In this document: positions 1 through 13,000 of the stretch, one piece after another | Layout: each line of letters begins with the position of its first letter | Position numbering within the stretch: the stretch's first letter is position 1 | Assembly (NCBI GenBank): GCA_027923505.1 | Contig: BROI01000040.1 | Location: forward strand, 30,382 to 94,381 | Direction of reading: 5' to 3' | Length of the DNA: 64,000 nucleotides | Source: Mayamaea pseudoterrestris | Lineage: Eukaryota > Bacillariophyta > Bacillariophyceae > Sellaphorales > Sellaphoraceae | The notes under the pieces: model-generated | Told to the model about the DNA's origin: nothing | The model's input: the letters and a program-made list of their open reading frames with translations, nothing else | The model's database searches: none | Program-made: the position numbers and the translations under genes

Positions 1-171
1 ATTGTTGCGTTCATTATTGAAGTCATGGCTCAGCTTTCGCAAGAGCAAAACAATATGATTCTCGATGATTGTGTCCTAGCCTACAAGGCGCAAGAATGGC
101 AGTCGTCTCGTGTTAAGTTTTTTGATAATGGTATTTATGCAGCTGCTCCGCAAGAGTACACCAAGTTATAA
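1..171 (+). CDS. 3' end of an unidentified gene
   Basis: Frame 1 is open from the left edge to a TAA at 169-171 and encodes 56 residues ending in EYTKL. The stretch is hydrophobic at the start (IVAFIIEVMAQLSQEQ) and then mixed, rich in Gln and Asn. It has the look of the C-terminus of a soluble protein. There is no start inside the window that must be used, so it is treated as partial. No family could be recognised from so short a piece. Confidence 0.4.
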   Translation: MVAFIIEVMAQLSQEQNNMILDDCVLAYKAQEWQSSRVKFFDNGIYAAAPQEYTKL

Positions 172-281
172 GTACACAAAGATTGGTGGTAAGCGTCCTA
201 TAAATCAAAGGTTTACATCTGTTCAATTTTAAGCCGCGATGTATGTAACGCCAATATCTTCCGTCAAGTTACTGCACACCA

Positions 282-470
282 CTAGTCCTTGTCATGCGAT
301 CCTCCAGCTACCACGAGCGTGTAATGTTCTAGTAATTGACCCTTGCGAACCAAATTATCAATGACATTTCGAAGTAAAACGGGAGCAACGTCTTGCTCGA
401 TAAATTTTACTTTATCCAACTCGGTCCGTCGCGTAGCGGGATCGGTGCTCCAACACAGCTCCACTCCCAC
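282..470 (-). CDS. possible 3' coding exon, unknown protein
   Basis: On the minus strand 62 codons run to a stop at 282-284. The translation (for example TRRTELDKVKFIEQDVAP) looks protein-like, with a plausible amphipathic helix and a C-terminus VVAGGSHDKD. There is no ATG in this frame and a stop lies just upstream at 477-479, so if real it would be a 3' exon. A second minus-strand frame is open from about 770 down to a stop at 517-519, but no convincing splice pair links the two. It could equally be chance open frame. Confidence 0.2.
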   Translation of the reverse strand: MGVELCWSTDPATRRTELDKVKFIEQDVAPVLLRNVIDNLVRKGQLLEHYTLVVAGGSHDKD

Positions 471-821
471 GCACCATCACTCCAATGAGCTTGACGCCTC
501 GTGCAGGAGCTCCATGTTACAAGTTGCTGCCGGGAAACGCCGGAAGGAGCGAGTGGTAACTGATGCAGTTGAGGAATCTGTTGCAAACGTCGCTGCGTCC
601 GCATGTAACACACTTGCTTCCTCTCGTTTGCAATGGTTTGACTATTTCGTCACGATCATTGCAGCCACGCAGCAAAGCATCCTCCGAACGAGTGGGTTTC
701 CTTAATAAAATTTGTACATATACGAATACAATTGTCCGTTTTACAGAATAGTATGTTACAGGTATGAGCCTTTATGTCTTGTTATGAATAGATCGGAGAA
801 TAATGCTCGTTGGCATTGTTT

Positions 822-1460
822 TTACTCGGAGCAGCGTCGCCTTGCTTGGCGAGTCGGTGGGCGAGTCGTCGCGTGCGTGCTTCGGTCAATGTTGCTTCGA
901 TGTCGGCTCCGTCGCGAGGATGTCGAATGCCTAGATCCGGTCAGTGAATGCTGACTGGAACCCAGTCCCTCGTGGTCAATCTTGCTGGTACTGGAATGCT
1001 GTATCCGTCGGCTGCTGCGGGTGCGCTCTGGGGCGCGTCTGACTAGTATGATGGTGTCCTCTGGCACAAAGTTTAGCTGCGCATATCGCTCGCTGTCCAC
1101 TGGGCGCTTCCACTTGATGCCAGCAAGCTTGAGGTCCGTAGTGTGGACGAAATGGTCATCATGATCGGGAATGGCGAATTCATAGTCGTAGCTCTGTTGT
1201 TTGTCATCATCCTTTGTGTGACAGTGAGCGACGACATCGTCCAATGTAATGGAGCGCGTGTCATGCGTCGAGTCGGTGCAGCCGCTGGAGAGCGAGTCGT
1301 TGCCATTGGAAAAGAGTTTCCGTTTGCTGCTTCCAAGGAATCGCGAGGAAAATAGGCACTGCAAGGTTCCACCGACTTGCATCCCGTTGAACATGTGTTT
1401 CGGGCCCACGGCCATCTTCTCTTGCAGTCGGCTGAGGCTGAGTTCTTGGTTGACACCCAT
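822..1460 (-). CDS. hypothetical protein, Ser/Arg-rich C-terminus
   Basis: A 212-residue protein is read from the ATG at 1460, chosen because its context (AAACCATGG) is strong; the frame stays open upstream to 1571. I recognise no family. The N-terminal half has a short basic, aromatic patch (CLFSSRFLGSSKRKLFS) and an acidic His-rich stretch. The middle (IKWKRPVDSERYAQLNFVPE) looks folded. The C-terminal ~60 residues are Ser/Arg/Thr-rich and probably disordered. The basic-aromatic patch resembles patches in the large disordered protein at 51335-56692, but this may only reflect shared composition. No membrane segment or signal peptide is visible. Confidence 0.5.
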   Translation of the reverse strand: MGVNQELSLSRLQEKMAVGPKHMFNGMQVGGTLQCLFSSRFLGSSKRKLFSNGNDSLSSGCTDSTHDTRSITLDDVVAHCHTKDDDKQQSYDYEFAIPDHDDHFVHTTDLKLAGIKWKRPVDSERYAQLNFVPEDTIILVRRAPERTRSSRRIQHSSTSKIDHEGLGSSQHSLTGSRHSTSSRRSRHRSNIDRSTHATTRPPTRQARRRCSE

Positions 1461-2508
1461 GGTTTGTTTCTTTTTATGAGCACAAACTAAGCCAAACGGA
1501 GCTTTACTTGTTGGCGAGACCGTTCCTGGAATTTGTTCTCCGATGCCAAACAAGTCCACGGAAAATGACACTGGTTTGGAGTCGTTCGTTGGTTGCTTCT
1601 ACGCTTCGTATTCACGAGTGTTGCGACCAGCGAAAGTGATCCGTCCTCCAATGATCGTGCAGCATGGGCGTCACGACCGAGAAGTTGCAATCTCACTGGC
1701 CATAATCAAACATGGGGCTGAGCAAGTCACCCGTTCATTTACATAAGGTGATGTGTCACAATGGACGCTTGGTTAGCCTATCCCGCAATCGCCATGGTCC
1801 TCGTCCGAACATTCACTGCGGCCTCTGCATTCCCGTTGCAACACATTGTATGTTACTGTTAGGTCCAACAACGGCGCAGACTGGAGTCGTGGCTGACTCT
1901 GGATCAAAACGAACGTTACAGTGAGAAAGCCCTTCCTCGGTTCCTTGGTCGTTCTAGCTACGTGGCCTCGACCAGATTGGCATCTACGGCAGCCCACCAG
2001 TATGATATACTCCACTTCTAATGACATGATGATTGTCTGTCATTGACAAAAGGTGCATGGCATTGAGCGAACCATTGACAAGCTGCTCGGACGTGTGGCT
2101 TTTCTCGAGAGCACGGAGTCTCACGCGCTAAAGCGCGCTCTCGTGTTGCCATGGCACTGGTCGCAAAAGCAGATAGTCAAACGCGGGTATAAGATACGTT
2201 CGATACTGACCCGTTTCTTCTTTTCACGCACTCTCCTCTCATGGGGTTGGTCTTTGAATAGCGGCCAAGTAAGAGGAGCAATCGCAACGACCGTCGCAAG
2301 CACTTGGCAAATAAATTATGCCAACGGATAAAGCGCAGCTTGATTGCTATACTCACAGATTATAGTAGCAGCCATGTAATTTCAAAATTGTTGTTTATTT
2401 ACCAAAAACTTAATCAGAGGACGCCCACTAACAAAACTCCTCCAACCGCAAACTTGTCACTCACTGCCAAAACTCCCAAAACTCCCAAAACTCCCAAAAC
2501 TGTTGGAC
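1461..2508. other. intergenic stretch, no supported gene
   Basis: Only short open frames without protein-like character were seen on either strand. The only structure noticed is the 9-nt repeat at 2469-2501. Confidence 0.5.
2469..2501. repeat. 9-nt tandem repeat (AAAACTCCC)
   Basis: The unit AAAACTCCC occurs about 3.7 times in a row with no mismatch, just downstream of the stop codon of the minus-strand gene at 2509-3084, so it lies in that gene's probable 3' untranslated region. Function unknown. Confidence 0.9.
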
Positions 2509-3084
2509 CTACAAGTCCATGTCAAAGACACCGCCGTCGTCGTTATCATCAAACTCTGTAGCATCATCAGTATCGTCCCCTGCAGCATGCTCGTCACATT
2601 CATCTTGCATGGGCAGGATCAGCGACGGCTTGCATGACTCGTCAAAGTGAACGCGCCGCCGGTGTCGTCTATCGTCTTGGTGCAGTCGCGGAACAATCTT
2701 GTAGTCGCTGGTGGCTGTTTCATACGAACAAACGCGTGGCGCATGACGATACGATGCAAAGTCATGCAGTTGCTGGCTGATTGGAATGGGAACCGACGAC
2801 GACGAAACGAATTGCGTCTTCGACACGCGCTGGTGCATGCGCAGGGCGCGATACTCGCACCAAGCTTGCGTCTCCTCGTCTGTACATGGTGGTTGATTGG
2901 CAATGCGAATGCTGCTGCTGCTGCCACTTCGCTTGTCGTGAATGTCCTTATTCGTCGCCGTCGTTGGAACGAAGAGTCGCACGTCGTTGGGCGTGCCAAA
3001 CGCGACTGGTGTGGTGCTTTGGAGCGTGTCGTCGTCATCGCTTCCACGTGATGAAATCTTCATGTTGTAGCTGTCGACGCTCAT
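2509..3084 (-). CDS. hypothetical acidic protein with an RVxF-like motif
   Basis: A 191-residue protein starts at the ATG at 3084; five more upstream codons are open but lack an ATG. The sequence is polar and largely disordered-looking, with a C-terminus made of Asp/Glu clusters (DDTDDATEFDDNDDGG) ending in FDMDL. Before the acidic tail is a basic run followed by RRVHFDE. This fits the RVxF consensus used by regulatory subunits of protein phosphatase 1, but the consensus is short and common. A Ser-rich region and a more structured middle (TDEETQAWCEYRALRMHQRV) precede it. The family is not recognised and a PP1 link is inference only. Confidence 0.6.
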   Translation of the reverse strand: MSVDSYNMKISSRGSDDDDTLQSTTPVAFGTPNDVRLFVPTTATNKDIHDKRSGSSSSIRIANQPPCTDEETQAWCEYRALRMHQRVSKTQFVSSSSVPIPISQQLHDFASYRHAPRVCSYETATSDYKIVPRLHQDDRRHRRRVHFDESCKPSLILPMQDECDEHAAGDDTDDATEFDDNDDGGVFDMDL

Positions 3085-4049
3085 GGTGTCAACAGGCAAA
3101 AATGCCTTTTTGAACGACTCTGATGTTTAGTGATGGCTGCTTGCGGCTGGTTCCTTGGCACGCACGTGCACGTTTGAGTCGTTTCCAGCCACTCGCTGCG
3201 GAATTCCGTCAAGCAAAACTCCCAAGGAATACGCGGAGGAAGCGTTACGAAAAACCGTTCATATGAGTCATTGATCGAATCGTGTCAAGAGTGAGGCAAT
3301 TGCAATCGTTCGGTGAATGTCAATGACGAGCCAATGAACGTTAAGCAGTGACTCAGATGATCAGTTTAGAAGCGTGAATGAATACGCTGTCGAATATGAT
3401 CCTTGCCCCTAAAAAATTGGCCAAGTGCGCCTTGCACGACCGAAAACCGAAACACCCGATCCACTTTGCACCTCCACCGCATACCGTCACTTTGAAAAGT
3501 CTTTGCAACAAATCTTGTGCGGAGGTGTTCTCAATGGCTATACTTTGCAGCAATATTCTAAATAGCCTATAACATTCTTCAATACTCTGCGGGTGTTATA
3601 GAGGTGGTCCCGTTTGAATTGACTTGATGGTCCCGCCAAACACCTCGTCGCAAGCTGAGGATTGATGAGTCGTCGAAAAGGCTGGCTCGCGCGCATGGTA
3701 CTTAACCTACGTGGCTACGTGGAGCTTGTTATTGCCTTGCGGGACCCCCACCAGACATAGGCAACCATTTTACTGCATGAAACTACTCATCAATACATAA
3801 GTAATTGATGAATGAACATGTCCATGGGCAATAGAGCTATATTGAATAGGTCGTGACACGACTTTTCAAAGTGACGGTACCTGCATGTACTCATTCTTTG
3901 TCGTCACAAAACCTTGACACTGTATCAAGGTAGTAGCATGCAATAGTAAGCGGCTGCACTAAATAAAAATACGAGGCTACCTCTGCACTTTATATTTCTG
4001 CAAGGTTTGAGTGAAGAATCGAGCCTCGCATCAGCCATCGACATCACCA
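3085..4049. other. intergenic stretch upstream of the giant gene
   Basis: No supported gene. The sequence becomes AT-rich towards 3950-4000, with a weak TATA-like run (TTTATATTT) around 3987-3996, about 100 bases before the ATG at 4093. No other structure was recognised. Confidence 0.4.
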
Positions 4050-4081
4050 ATCAGCAATCAGCAATCAGCCATCAGCCATCA
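4050..4081. repeat. 7-nt tandem repeat in the 5' leader of the giant gene
   Basis: About 4.5 copies of ATCAGCA/ATCAGCC lie immediately before the ATG at 4093. They lie in the likely 5' untranslated region of the giant membrane protein. No stop codon constrains it and no function is known. Confidence 0.8.
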
Positions 4082-4092
4082 AGTCATTCATT

Positions 4093-7000
4093 ATGGAACA
4101 GCAACACGACGAAGACGAAGATACAGTCAACATGCGCGAATTGGTGCACGAGCTGCGTTTGGCGCGGCGCGAGATGCAGGTGCTGCGCGAGCGCGTCGAT
4201 GCCCAGGCGGCTGCTGTGACTGCGAGTGCGCCGATTGCGGATCATGAGGCATGGCAGCAGCAGCAGCGGCAGCAGGATTCACCGCTATTATTGAGCAGCC
4301 GCGTCGAACAATTAATTGAGGAGCTGCAAGCGACCAAGCGAGACTTGGCGGAACTCAAGCAGCAGCAGAGCGAGCGACTTGCAGCAGATGAACAAGAATT
4401 GCTGCGAGTCTCCGCAGCAGCTGCGAGCGACGAGGTGCAGTCCATTCTAACGCAAACTGCACTTTCGAATAATGCAGCTGCTGTTACAGTCGAAATGGAT
4501 CACAGGAGAAAGGCAGCCATGCTTTTAGCCAAGGCTGGTGTCGTTGTAGATGACGTTGATAGTAGCAGTAATAATGACGACTCGAATATTGATGGTCACG
4601 AAGACGATGAAAGCGATTGCAGCAGCAGGTACTCTTCCAACGACAACTCTTACGATGATGATAATGCTTCGCCGCATTCGAGTCAAGGAAGCGACCAAGA
4701 TTACTCCCATTCATATAGCAGTAGCAATCATGATGATATAAACGCGAATGATCTGCACGACAATGCAGGCTCAATCTACGAGGCAGACGACGACGAAAAC
4801 GATGACACTGGTGGCAGTCTATCGCAAAGGGTTCAATCAAATGGCGATTCGCAATCAGGCAGCAGTAGTAGCAGCAGGAGTCAGCAACATAATAATAGCA
4901 GCTACGCAAGCGGAGACGATCACTCGACAAATCGTTCCGCAGACCAAGGTACACAAGCGCATGACGAGTCTGACGCGCGGCAACGAGCGGCAATGCTGCT
5001 ACGACGAGCGGGAGTGGCAGTCAATGAAAACAGCGAGCACTCCTATGGATCATGCTCGGCAAGTAGCAATAGGTCTGGAGAATGGAGCCACTCGCAGCAA
5101 TCGGCATTGCCATCACAAGGCAGTGCGTATTCCGACGAAGAAAGTGGATCAACGGCATCGCAACGAAGTGGTAGCAGTGGTGTGAGTGCAAGTGAGAGGA
5201 GCCACTCGCCAAGGACGTCGTTCCATTCGGTTGCATCCGACGAAAGCTGTGAAATGAATGGTGGAAGCGAAGCATCATCCGCGAACGATGCTGCCGACGA
5301 CCAAACAGCAGCTTCCGGCAATAATAATGACGACGATGCAGATTATATACAAGTGGATAGTTTTGACGATGAAGATGAACAATTTGCATCGGGCCATGAC
5401 GCGAGCAACGCCAGCAATTCGCTCGAAGGTGAGGCAAGTGGAAGCGCAAACATGAGCTATGACGGGTCAGGTAGTCAACAAAACAACTTGAGTGGTGGAT
5501 TTGAATATACAGAAGTCTCATCCGAAGGAGTGAGCGACAAAAGTGGATCGACGGGCAGTGATAGGAGCGAGCCTTTCAAGTCTGAACGTGATCTCAGCAG
5601 CACCAATGTACTAAGCGTGGAAGAAACTTTGCCAGGCACCTCATTAAGTAGCCCCGAAACATTGCGGTCGCCATCTCAGTCCGCAGGTGATAGCGACCTT
5701 AGGCAACGAGCTGCTTTGCTACTGGCACGAGCTGGAATGGCAGCTGCACCTGATGAAATTGCAGGTGATCGAGGAGGCAGTGATTATACAGAGACTTCGT
5801 ACGACGCCAATGACTCATATACGGACGAAACAATCCACGACGATAGTGAGGAGGCAGAGCCTGATGTCGAAGATTTTGACAACACACGGCTAGCATTAAA
5901 TGAAGTCAGATTACCTGATGATGTTAAATTGGTTGCTAGACAAGGAGCGGAAGGCTTGCATGGTTCTGAAACTGTAGTTCGTGGCAATGATCTTGTCGGA
6001 TCCGCTCTAACAGCAGAAGCAACAGGCGGTGTCAGCGTTCATTCGGAATCATCGAGAGCTGGCAGTTTTGACCCTGATGAGTTGCTTTTCATGTCGGACA
6101 GTGACGTTGCATCGGATGACGGAATTGGTTCATCGAATTGCGAGGCTAGCGTCAAGCAAAGTCGCGACAGCAATCGAGTTATTGACGACCGACTGCAGTC
6201 GGTCCTTCCCGCTGGACGTGTGAATGACGACGCAGCTTCAATCACCACGCCAGATGATGAACGGGGATTTGATACTGAGGCATTTGCAGAACTTGATGAG
6301 CCGACAGCTATGGAAGAAGCAACGGTTGATGCGGATGATTTTCTTTTCATGTCTGACAGCGAAAGGGACGCAAATGACAATGATAGTGGATCAGGATCTT
6401 GTTCTGAATCACGAGGCGGCAGTGACTCACATGATTTTGAAGGCGAAAGGGCAGAGTCACTTCACAACAATGAGCAGAGCTTTGTTTTGCTCGAGTCACT
6501 TGAGTCACCAGTTCCAGCTGGCAGCGGTGGATTTATGGAGTCTCCACGCGGTCTTCGAGAAACGACACCCTCATCGCTCTCACAGAGGAGTTTTAACTTC
6601 AATCAACAAAATTCACAATTGGGTCACCAATTTACTGGGCCGAATCATATAGGTGATCCATCTCTAGATCAAAATGCCAGTGCAACGAGTATACAATCAG
6701 TTGATCGTTCGATTTCCTCGCCCATTCGTACTTTACAAGAGAAACCAGCGAGCGCGTTCCTCTTCGATGAGTCTGAATTGATACAAATCCCTGACTCTTC
6801 ATCTGATGAAGATAGCACGTCGAGTCCCAGTACAGTGCGATCCAGGAGTGGTTCGTGTTTGGATGCTGCAACAATCGCAACTAAGATTGATTCTGCTGGT
6901 GAGCTTCCTTTTGCGCAAGGCATTTCAATGGATCAAGATTTTGATAAGCCGCCGAGCGAAGGAATGGAGACGAATGGAGCAACATTTCATCAGGCAATTG

Positions 7001-10000
7001 ATCAACTGAAGGACGATGCTGCTGTTAAATCTGATTGCGCTAGCCATGGCTTACAACTGAGATCTGCTTTGTGGGACGAAAGTAATTCCAATCACAGCCA
7101 TTCATATAAAGGCCGATTTAAGAAAGCGTCACAGTCTCAATCATTTGATAACGATGCTGCACAACTGCCTGATGCGGAAAAATATTCATTTAGTGCACGA
7201 AACCGGGAGTCCGACGCGGATGAGGTTGTTTGCGAGCAGAACAATTCTAAAACTAGCCTTGGTCGCGGCAATAGCGAAGGTTCGCTCGTCGCCAGTCAAG
7301 CCACTGCCTCGCCTGACAATAGCGGCAGCGACGGTGAATTTGACAACGACCATGGATCGCTTACAGCCTCTCGTCTATCGAATCATGTGCGCGTTCAAGA
7401 TGACGCGAATCTTGTCGGCTCGCGCAGGAGCCAATTAGAAACGCGAACTACTAACAGCTGTGGAGACGGCAGGGACGACAGCTTTGACGCTTCACACTCC
7501 AGCTTTGACATGAAGGCGTCGGACGGATCGGTGTCACCTGGGAATCAGTCGGCAATTCACACAGACGACGATTATACCAGCGGCTCTTGTCAACAAAACG
7601 ATGTTGATTCGGACTTTCGTGGCGACAACAGCTCAGAAAACTTCCGTCTCAACGACATCGGCTCACACAATTCCATTCTCGATGGATCTGGCGACGAAAA
7701 CTGCGCGAGCATGAATGAAACATCCGGATCTAGCCCTGATGGCGAGGCAATAACAGCCGCAAATGAACACAGCGAACGTTCAGAATTCGAAATGAGAGCG
7801 ACTCGTGGAGACTCATCGGGTTCCGATCTAACCGAGGAACGGTCTCAGTCGATAGAAGGAGCACTTGTGTCGGGAAAATTACAAGCTGGAGACGATGCGG
7901 ACGCGAGTCTTGATGAGTTCCAGGCTGGCGACAGCTCATCGGGCTCCGTGTCCAGAAGTCAATCTGGAGATGATGGAGAGGCGAGTCATGGTGAGGTTGA
8001 GGCTGACGATAGCGCATCGCGCTCCGTCTCCAGGAATGAGCACAGCCAAAGTTCTTCCGATTCCACCCAAGGTAGCAATGAAGCTGACGCTCAGCTTGGC
8101 GGGTCTCGCTCGAGCCATGACGAGGAAGCGTCCCAGTCTGTGTCTGTAAATAGTCAAAGCGAGATCTCCCTCGCCCTTGAAGAGCTAAAGGCTGAAGACA
8201 ATATGAGTTTGAGCAATTCCCATTCGAGTCAGGAAGAAGAAGCTGCAAACTCTGGCGATTCTCAGTCTGGCAGCGATGATTATGCATCACAGTCTACAAC
8301 CTCTGTTAAGGAGCAAGACGATGGCTCAAGTTCAAATGAAATAGATGAATTAGAAAGTGACAATGACCAACGAGATGCAATGAGCGCAGACGAATCGTCT
8401 TTAAGCAATGGCTCGATTGCTTCCGCCAGTGACAGCAGCGACCAAATGACTGGGCCGGCAGCGACTAGTAGTCTACATGATGACCGCCAAATTGAGAGTC
8501 TTGGCGACGAGGAGCAGTTAATGGCTGACGATGAGGGATCAGTGACAGATGGATCCTATGGAAAAAGTCTCGCGAGTGCCGAGCAGCGTTCCCAGTTAAG
8601 CGCTAGTGCTTCAATCTCCAATGCAACCGCTAGTGAAGTTGAGGAAGAGTCAAGTGGCGAATCCAGCGAGGGTCCGCTCGGTGCTGCATCGGTTAGTCGG
8701 CGAGACGACTCTTGCCAAGATCAGGAAGAAGTACAGCAGTCAACATTTATTGATGACGACCAGTCAGAAATGATGTTGTCTTTGTCAAATGACCAGCTGA
8801 TGACAATGAACAATGAGGAAGCAGAACGTGTTGGCGAATCTAGTATGAACAATGTGGTGGCCAGCAGCTCGTCGTGTGCTGTCGCGTCGGAACGTGTTGG
8901 CAGCTACGAGGACGATCATGATGTGCGAACGCAAGCCAATGTCCCGGAAACAATTGAAAGTGCGCTAAATGCGGATCTAATAAACGACAATCCATTGTAT
9001 AAAGAGTCATTTGATGAAAGAGCGTTGGCGGCAAGCGCCGAATGGGACGAAAGCGAATTGCAGGCGCAAACATTGCCGCAGGAACCTGTCGGCTCGACAA
9101 CACCAGCCGCCATTGAAACAACCGAGCAGGAGCAATCTCCTACATTGCTAGTAGACCATGACATTGACAACGACGAAGCAGCAGCAGCATCAGCAGCATC
9201 ATCACCATTTAACCGCAAATCATTCACCTCCCGCATGATGAGTTCCTTTGGCCGCCTGTCGTCCAACCTTTGGAAGCCGCTCAAGCCGGCAAATGATGAT
9301 AAAGCGAACGACTCTGCAACGAATGACAATGAGGGAGCTGCTGATGACAACGATATCATCAACAAAACTGAAACAGTCATCAACTCTACTGCCGACGACG
9401 ACAAGGACAATCTGGTGGGACTCGAACCCTTGGCAGCGTCGCCGGTGCATGACGTCACGAACGAAAAATTGACGCCGGCGAATCGTGTGAACGAGGCCAT
9501 CGAAGGAGCCATTCTGTTCGACCATGACGAGGCCAATCTAGAAGCAGCAACGAGTCATGACCAGGAGAAAACGGCTGCTGCTGTTGCTGCTGACATTGTT
9601 GTAGAGTCGGCCAAGACGAACATGAGCAGCTCGTCAAGCTACGAATCCTCATCATCCAGCGACGCATCGAGCGACGAAAACAAAAAGAAGCATCGATCTT
9701 TTGCAGCAGCAGCTGCACCTCCAAGGCAAGGCGACGAGAGTAATAGCGACAGTGGGAGTGACAGTGGTGACAGCGAGAGTGATCAAAATGACGCAAGCGA
9801 TTCTGACGAAAGCAGCGGCAGTAGCCACAGTCGAGCAGCGCCGAGTCGAGGTGCTGCAGCAGCAGTTGAACATGACGAACGTGACAACGACGACGAGTCG
9901 CAACAATCGTCGTCATCCGAGGAGAGTTCACAGCAATCATCATTGAGTGAAGATGGAAATAATGGCGATGATAGTGACGCGATTGATGCACCTGTAAAGC

Positions 10001-13000
10001 AGCAGCCGTTGAGCAACAGCAGTAGCAGTCATGGCGCATCAGAGTCGGACGACTCATCCAAGGAATCTGCAAACGACAACTCTGCAAATGATGAGTCTGA
10101 ACATGACAGTCAAGAAGACGATAGCAATAGCAACAGTGCCAGTAGCGACGCGAGCAACGCCACCATTATGGCACGCATGGCTGCGGCGCTGGCGCAAGGA
10201 AACGTTGCGGCAAATGACGACGCTGATGACAGTGATTCAAAAGACGAGTCAAACGACGACGAGTCGAATGCTTCATCGGCATCGGAGGCCTCCGCTGACA
10301 ATGTGTCAAGGCAAAGTAATAGTCAGTCGGAAAGCGATAGTGACAACGAGAGTGCGGTTGTGACTGCAGGCGATGGCGACGACGACGATTCGAATCACTC
10401 GAATGACGATTCAGAGCATAGTGATGACGAGAATGATGGATCCAATGGCAGCAGTAGTCGTCAGTCAGAGTCATTGTCATCTGGCAGTACTGGTAGCGGC
10501 AGCAGTCAATCCTCCGAGCGAGCCAGAAACATGAGTGTCGTGCACGAGCATGGCGAGCATGATGATGACGAATCTGACGTTGCATCTGGATCGAACGGCA
10601 CCGCAACTCTGTCTCTTGGGAATGACAATGGGGACGATGAATCTGGCGACAATAACGAGTTGGTTGAGCATGATCATGATGATGAAAATGAAGACGATGC
10701 ATCAAACTCGGAAAGCAGAAATCGTACAGAAAGTAACAAGCACATAGCCGAGTCATTGGCCGAGCCAGACGGCAAAGATTCATCCAACAATGACGACCAT
10801 GACGCAACATTGTCCGACGTGTCGAGTTCACATAGCAGTCAGTCACAAGATAATTTACTACAGGTGGCGGACGCACCTACGTTGCACCTGGAGAGCGCCA
10901 AGGATGGCAGCCTGTCGGAACTGTCGCCGGATGCATCGTCATCGTCAGCGAAAAGTGAAAGCAGCAGTGAAACCACCGTTTCCAATCCGGAATCATTTAG
11001 ACATACTGACAGATCCTACACGGAAGCATCCGATATATACTCGCCGGCGACGCCACTGTCGCAAAAGGTTGGTGCTGTGCGGCAGGATGGTTATAGTGAC
11101 AATGACGATGAGGATGTGTTTGCCATTGCACCCAAGCCTCGGTCCAAATATTCACCTACGTCGGCCGGGTCAAATTCAAACTCCTCTTCAAGCAAAAGCA
11201 ATAATCAATCATCCTCGCCTGGTGGTAGCGGCAACGACAGTGGTAGCAGCTCGGGTAATTCGTCGGATAGTAGCAGCATTGCCCAATTGCCTGCTGGAAT
11301 AGCTGCACGAGACGGTGCTGAAAGTGTGTCGAGTGACTACTTTGAAGATAGCAGCGCCATGTTGATGACTCCGTCGGCTACCGATCCATTGTCCACACGC
11401 GCTTCAGCCGAGCTGGGTGAGTTGATGTCACGCACGTCAACTAGCAAAAATCTTGCCGCGGCACCCGAAGGGAACGATGGCAGCGGTTCCGAGTCATCCG
11501 TTGGCAGCAATGGTAATGAGGCAAATGATGACAGTCTGCCCATACTTGGCGGCGAGACCACAAATGCAGACAGTGATGCGTTGATGGGCAGCAGCCAAAT
11601 GGATGAGGCGCCTCTCGCAGTATCTGCTTCACGAGCCACGGACTCAATATCCGATAAACGATCCGGCCATGACTCGGAGTCGTCGAAGGAGAATAATGCC
11701 ATAGAAAAAGCATCTACATTACCAACATCTTCTACCAACGACAGTGGGAGCGATTCTGACTCTGCTATTACTATAAATGATGACGCGGAAAGTGGGTCGG
11801 TGTCTTCGGACGCAAGTAGCGAAATCTTTGTAACGCCACCTCGTGGAAGTGGCAAGATAGACAATCAGAACGATTCGGAAGGGTCCTCGTCAGATGACGA
11901 CGTTGATGTTTTCGAAACGCCGCCACAAAATTTGGAGCATGTGATGACGGAAGCGAATGCTACTTTTGAATCTTCCGCTGACACGCCAGTACATGAATTG
12001 GCAGTGGACCTTTCATTTGTAAATCATTTGCCAGTGGATCAGAGTGAGTCAGTTTTTGCAGCTAATGCGAGCGACAGCAACTCAGTCAAATCGATGGGCA
12101 GATTTGAGGAGCGAGATGTCGTGGTTGACGATTTGGATGTGCCTAATTTCGCTCCGCCTTTGTATGTAGAAGCAACAATAGCAGAAACAGAAAACATTCA
12201 AACTAGCGATGATTCGAATAAGACGACAATCAACGAAGTTACTGATGCAAAGACGGCATTGTCGTGGAAGCAAGCTCAGACTGTTGCAAGTAATCACATT
12301 TCCACAAATTCTCCATATAAATTAGCCAACGTGGCACGAGAAGAGGATACCAAGACGACAATTCACAACCTTTCAGGGCAGTCCGACGTTCTGTCCTTAG
12401 AGAGTGCAGATTTAGCGGTCATCAAGGCTCAAACCAAGGCGTTTGAAAGAGATGGTAGCAACAATAATAGCAGTAGCAGCAGCGACTCTCTCATTTCAGC
12501 CGCTAGTGAAGTGACATCAGTTGCCAGTGCAGACATTGCAGCTCTTCAAGCTCAAAGCAAACATTTGCTGTTGGATGCTCCGCATGATGTATCATCTGGA
12601 TCGATGGAAGATACTTTTCACCAAAGCGAAGCATCATTGCATGAGTTACCGGTAAAACATGAAAAATTACAATTCGCGCTTGCTACAGATATTGACAACT
12701 CAGTTGATGATAGGCCGCCTGTGGACAATGTCGCCAGTGAGGATGGCGTCGAAATCAGTGCGAGCAGCTGCCGCGACGAGAGTCCCCTTGGAGCGAGAGA
12801 TAGTGCAGTTAATTTGTTACACGACAACGAAAGCAACGGAATTTCGCAATTGGATACGTTAACAGGGACAGCACAGCAGGTTTACTCTGAAAGCGTGACG
12901 CATGCGGCTATTAACGAGCGCGTTGAAAATGATATAGACGAAGAAGAGTTCATCGAGAACTATCAGCTCGTCCAACCTTCGACGCCAGACAAAGCACCGT

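Noticed and set aside
2469-2501. Telomere-like repeat (AAAACTCCC)
   Set aside because: Only ~3.7 copies, internal, and not a TTAGGG-type sequence.
9455-10087. 210-codon His/Arg/Cys-rich minus-strand frame
   Set aside because: Antisense of Asp/Ser codon runs in the giant gene; the composition is a mirror of that, not a protein family.
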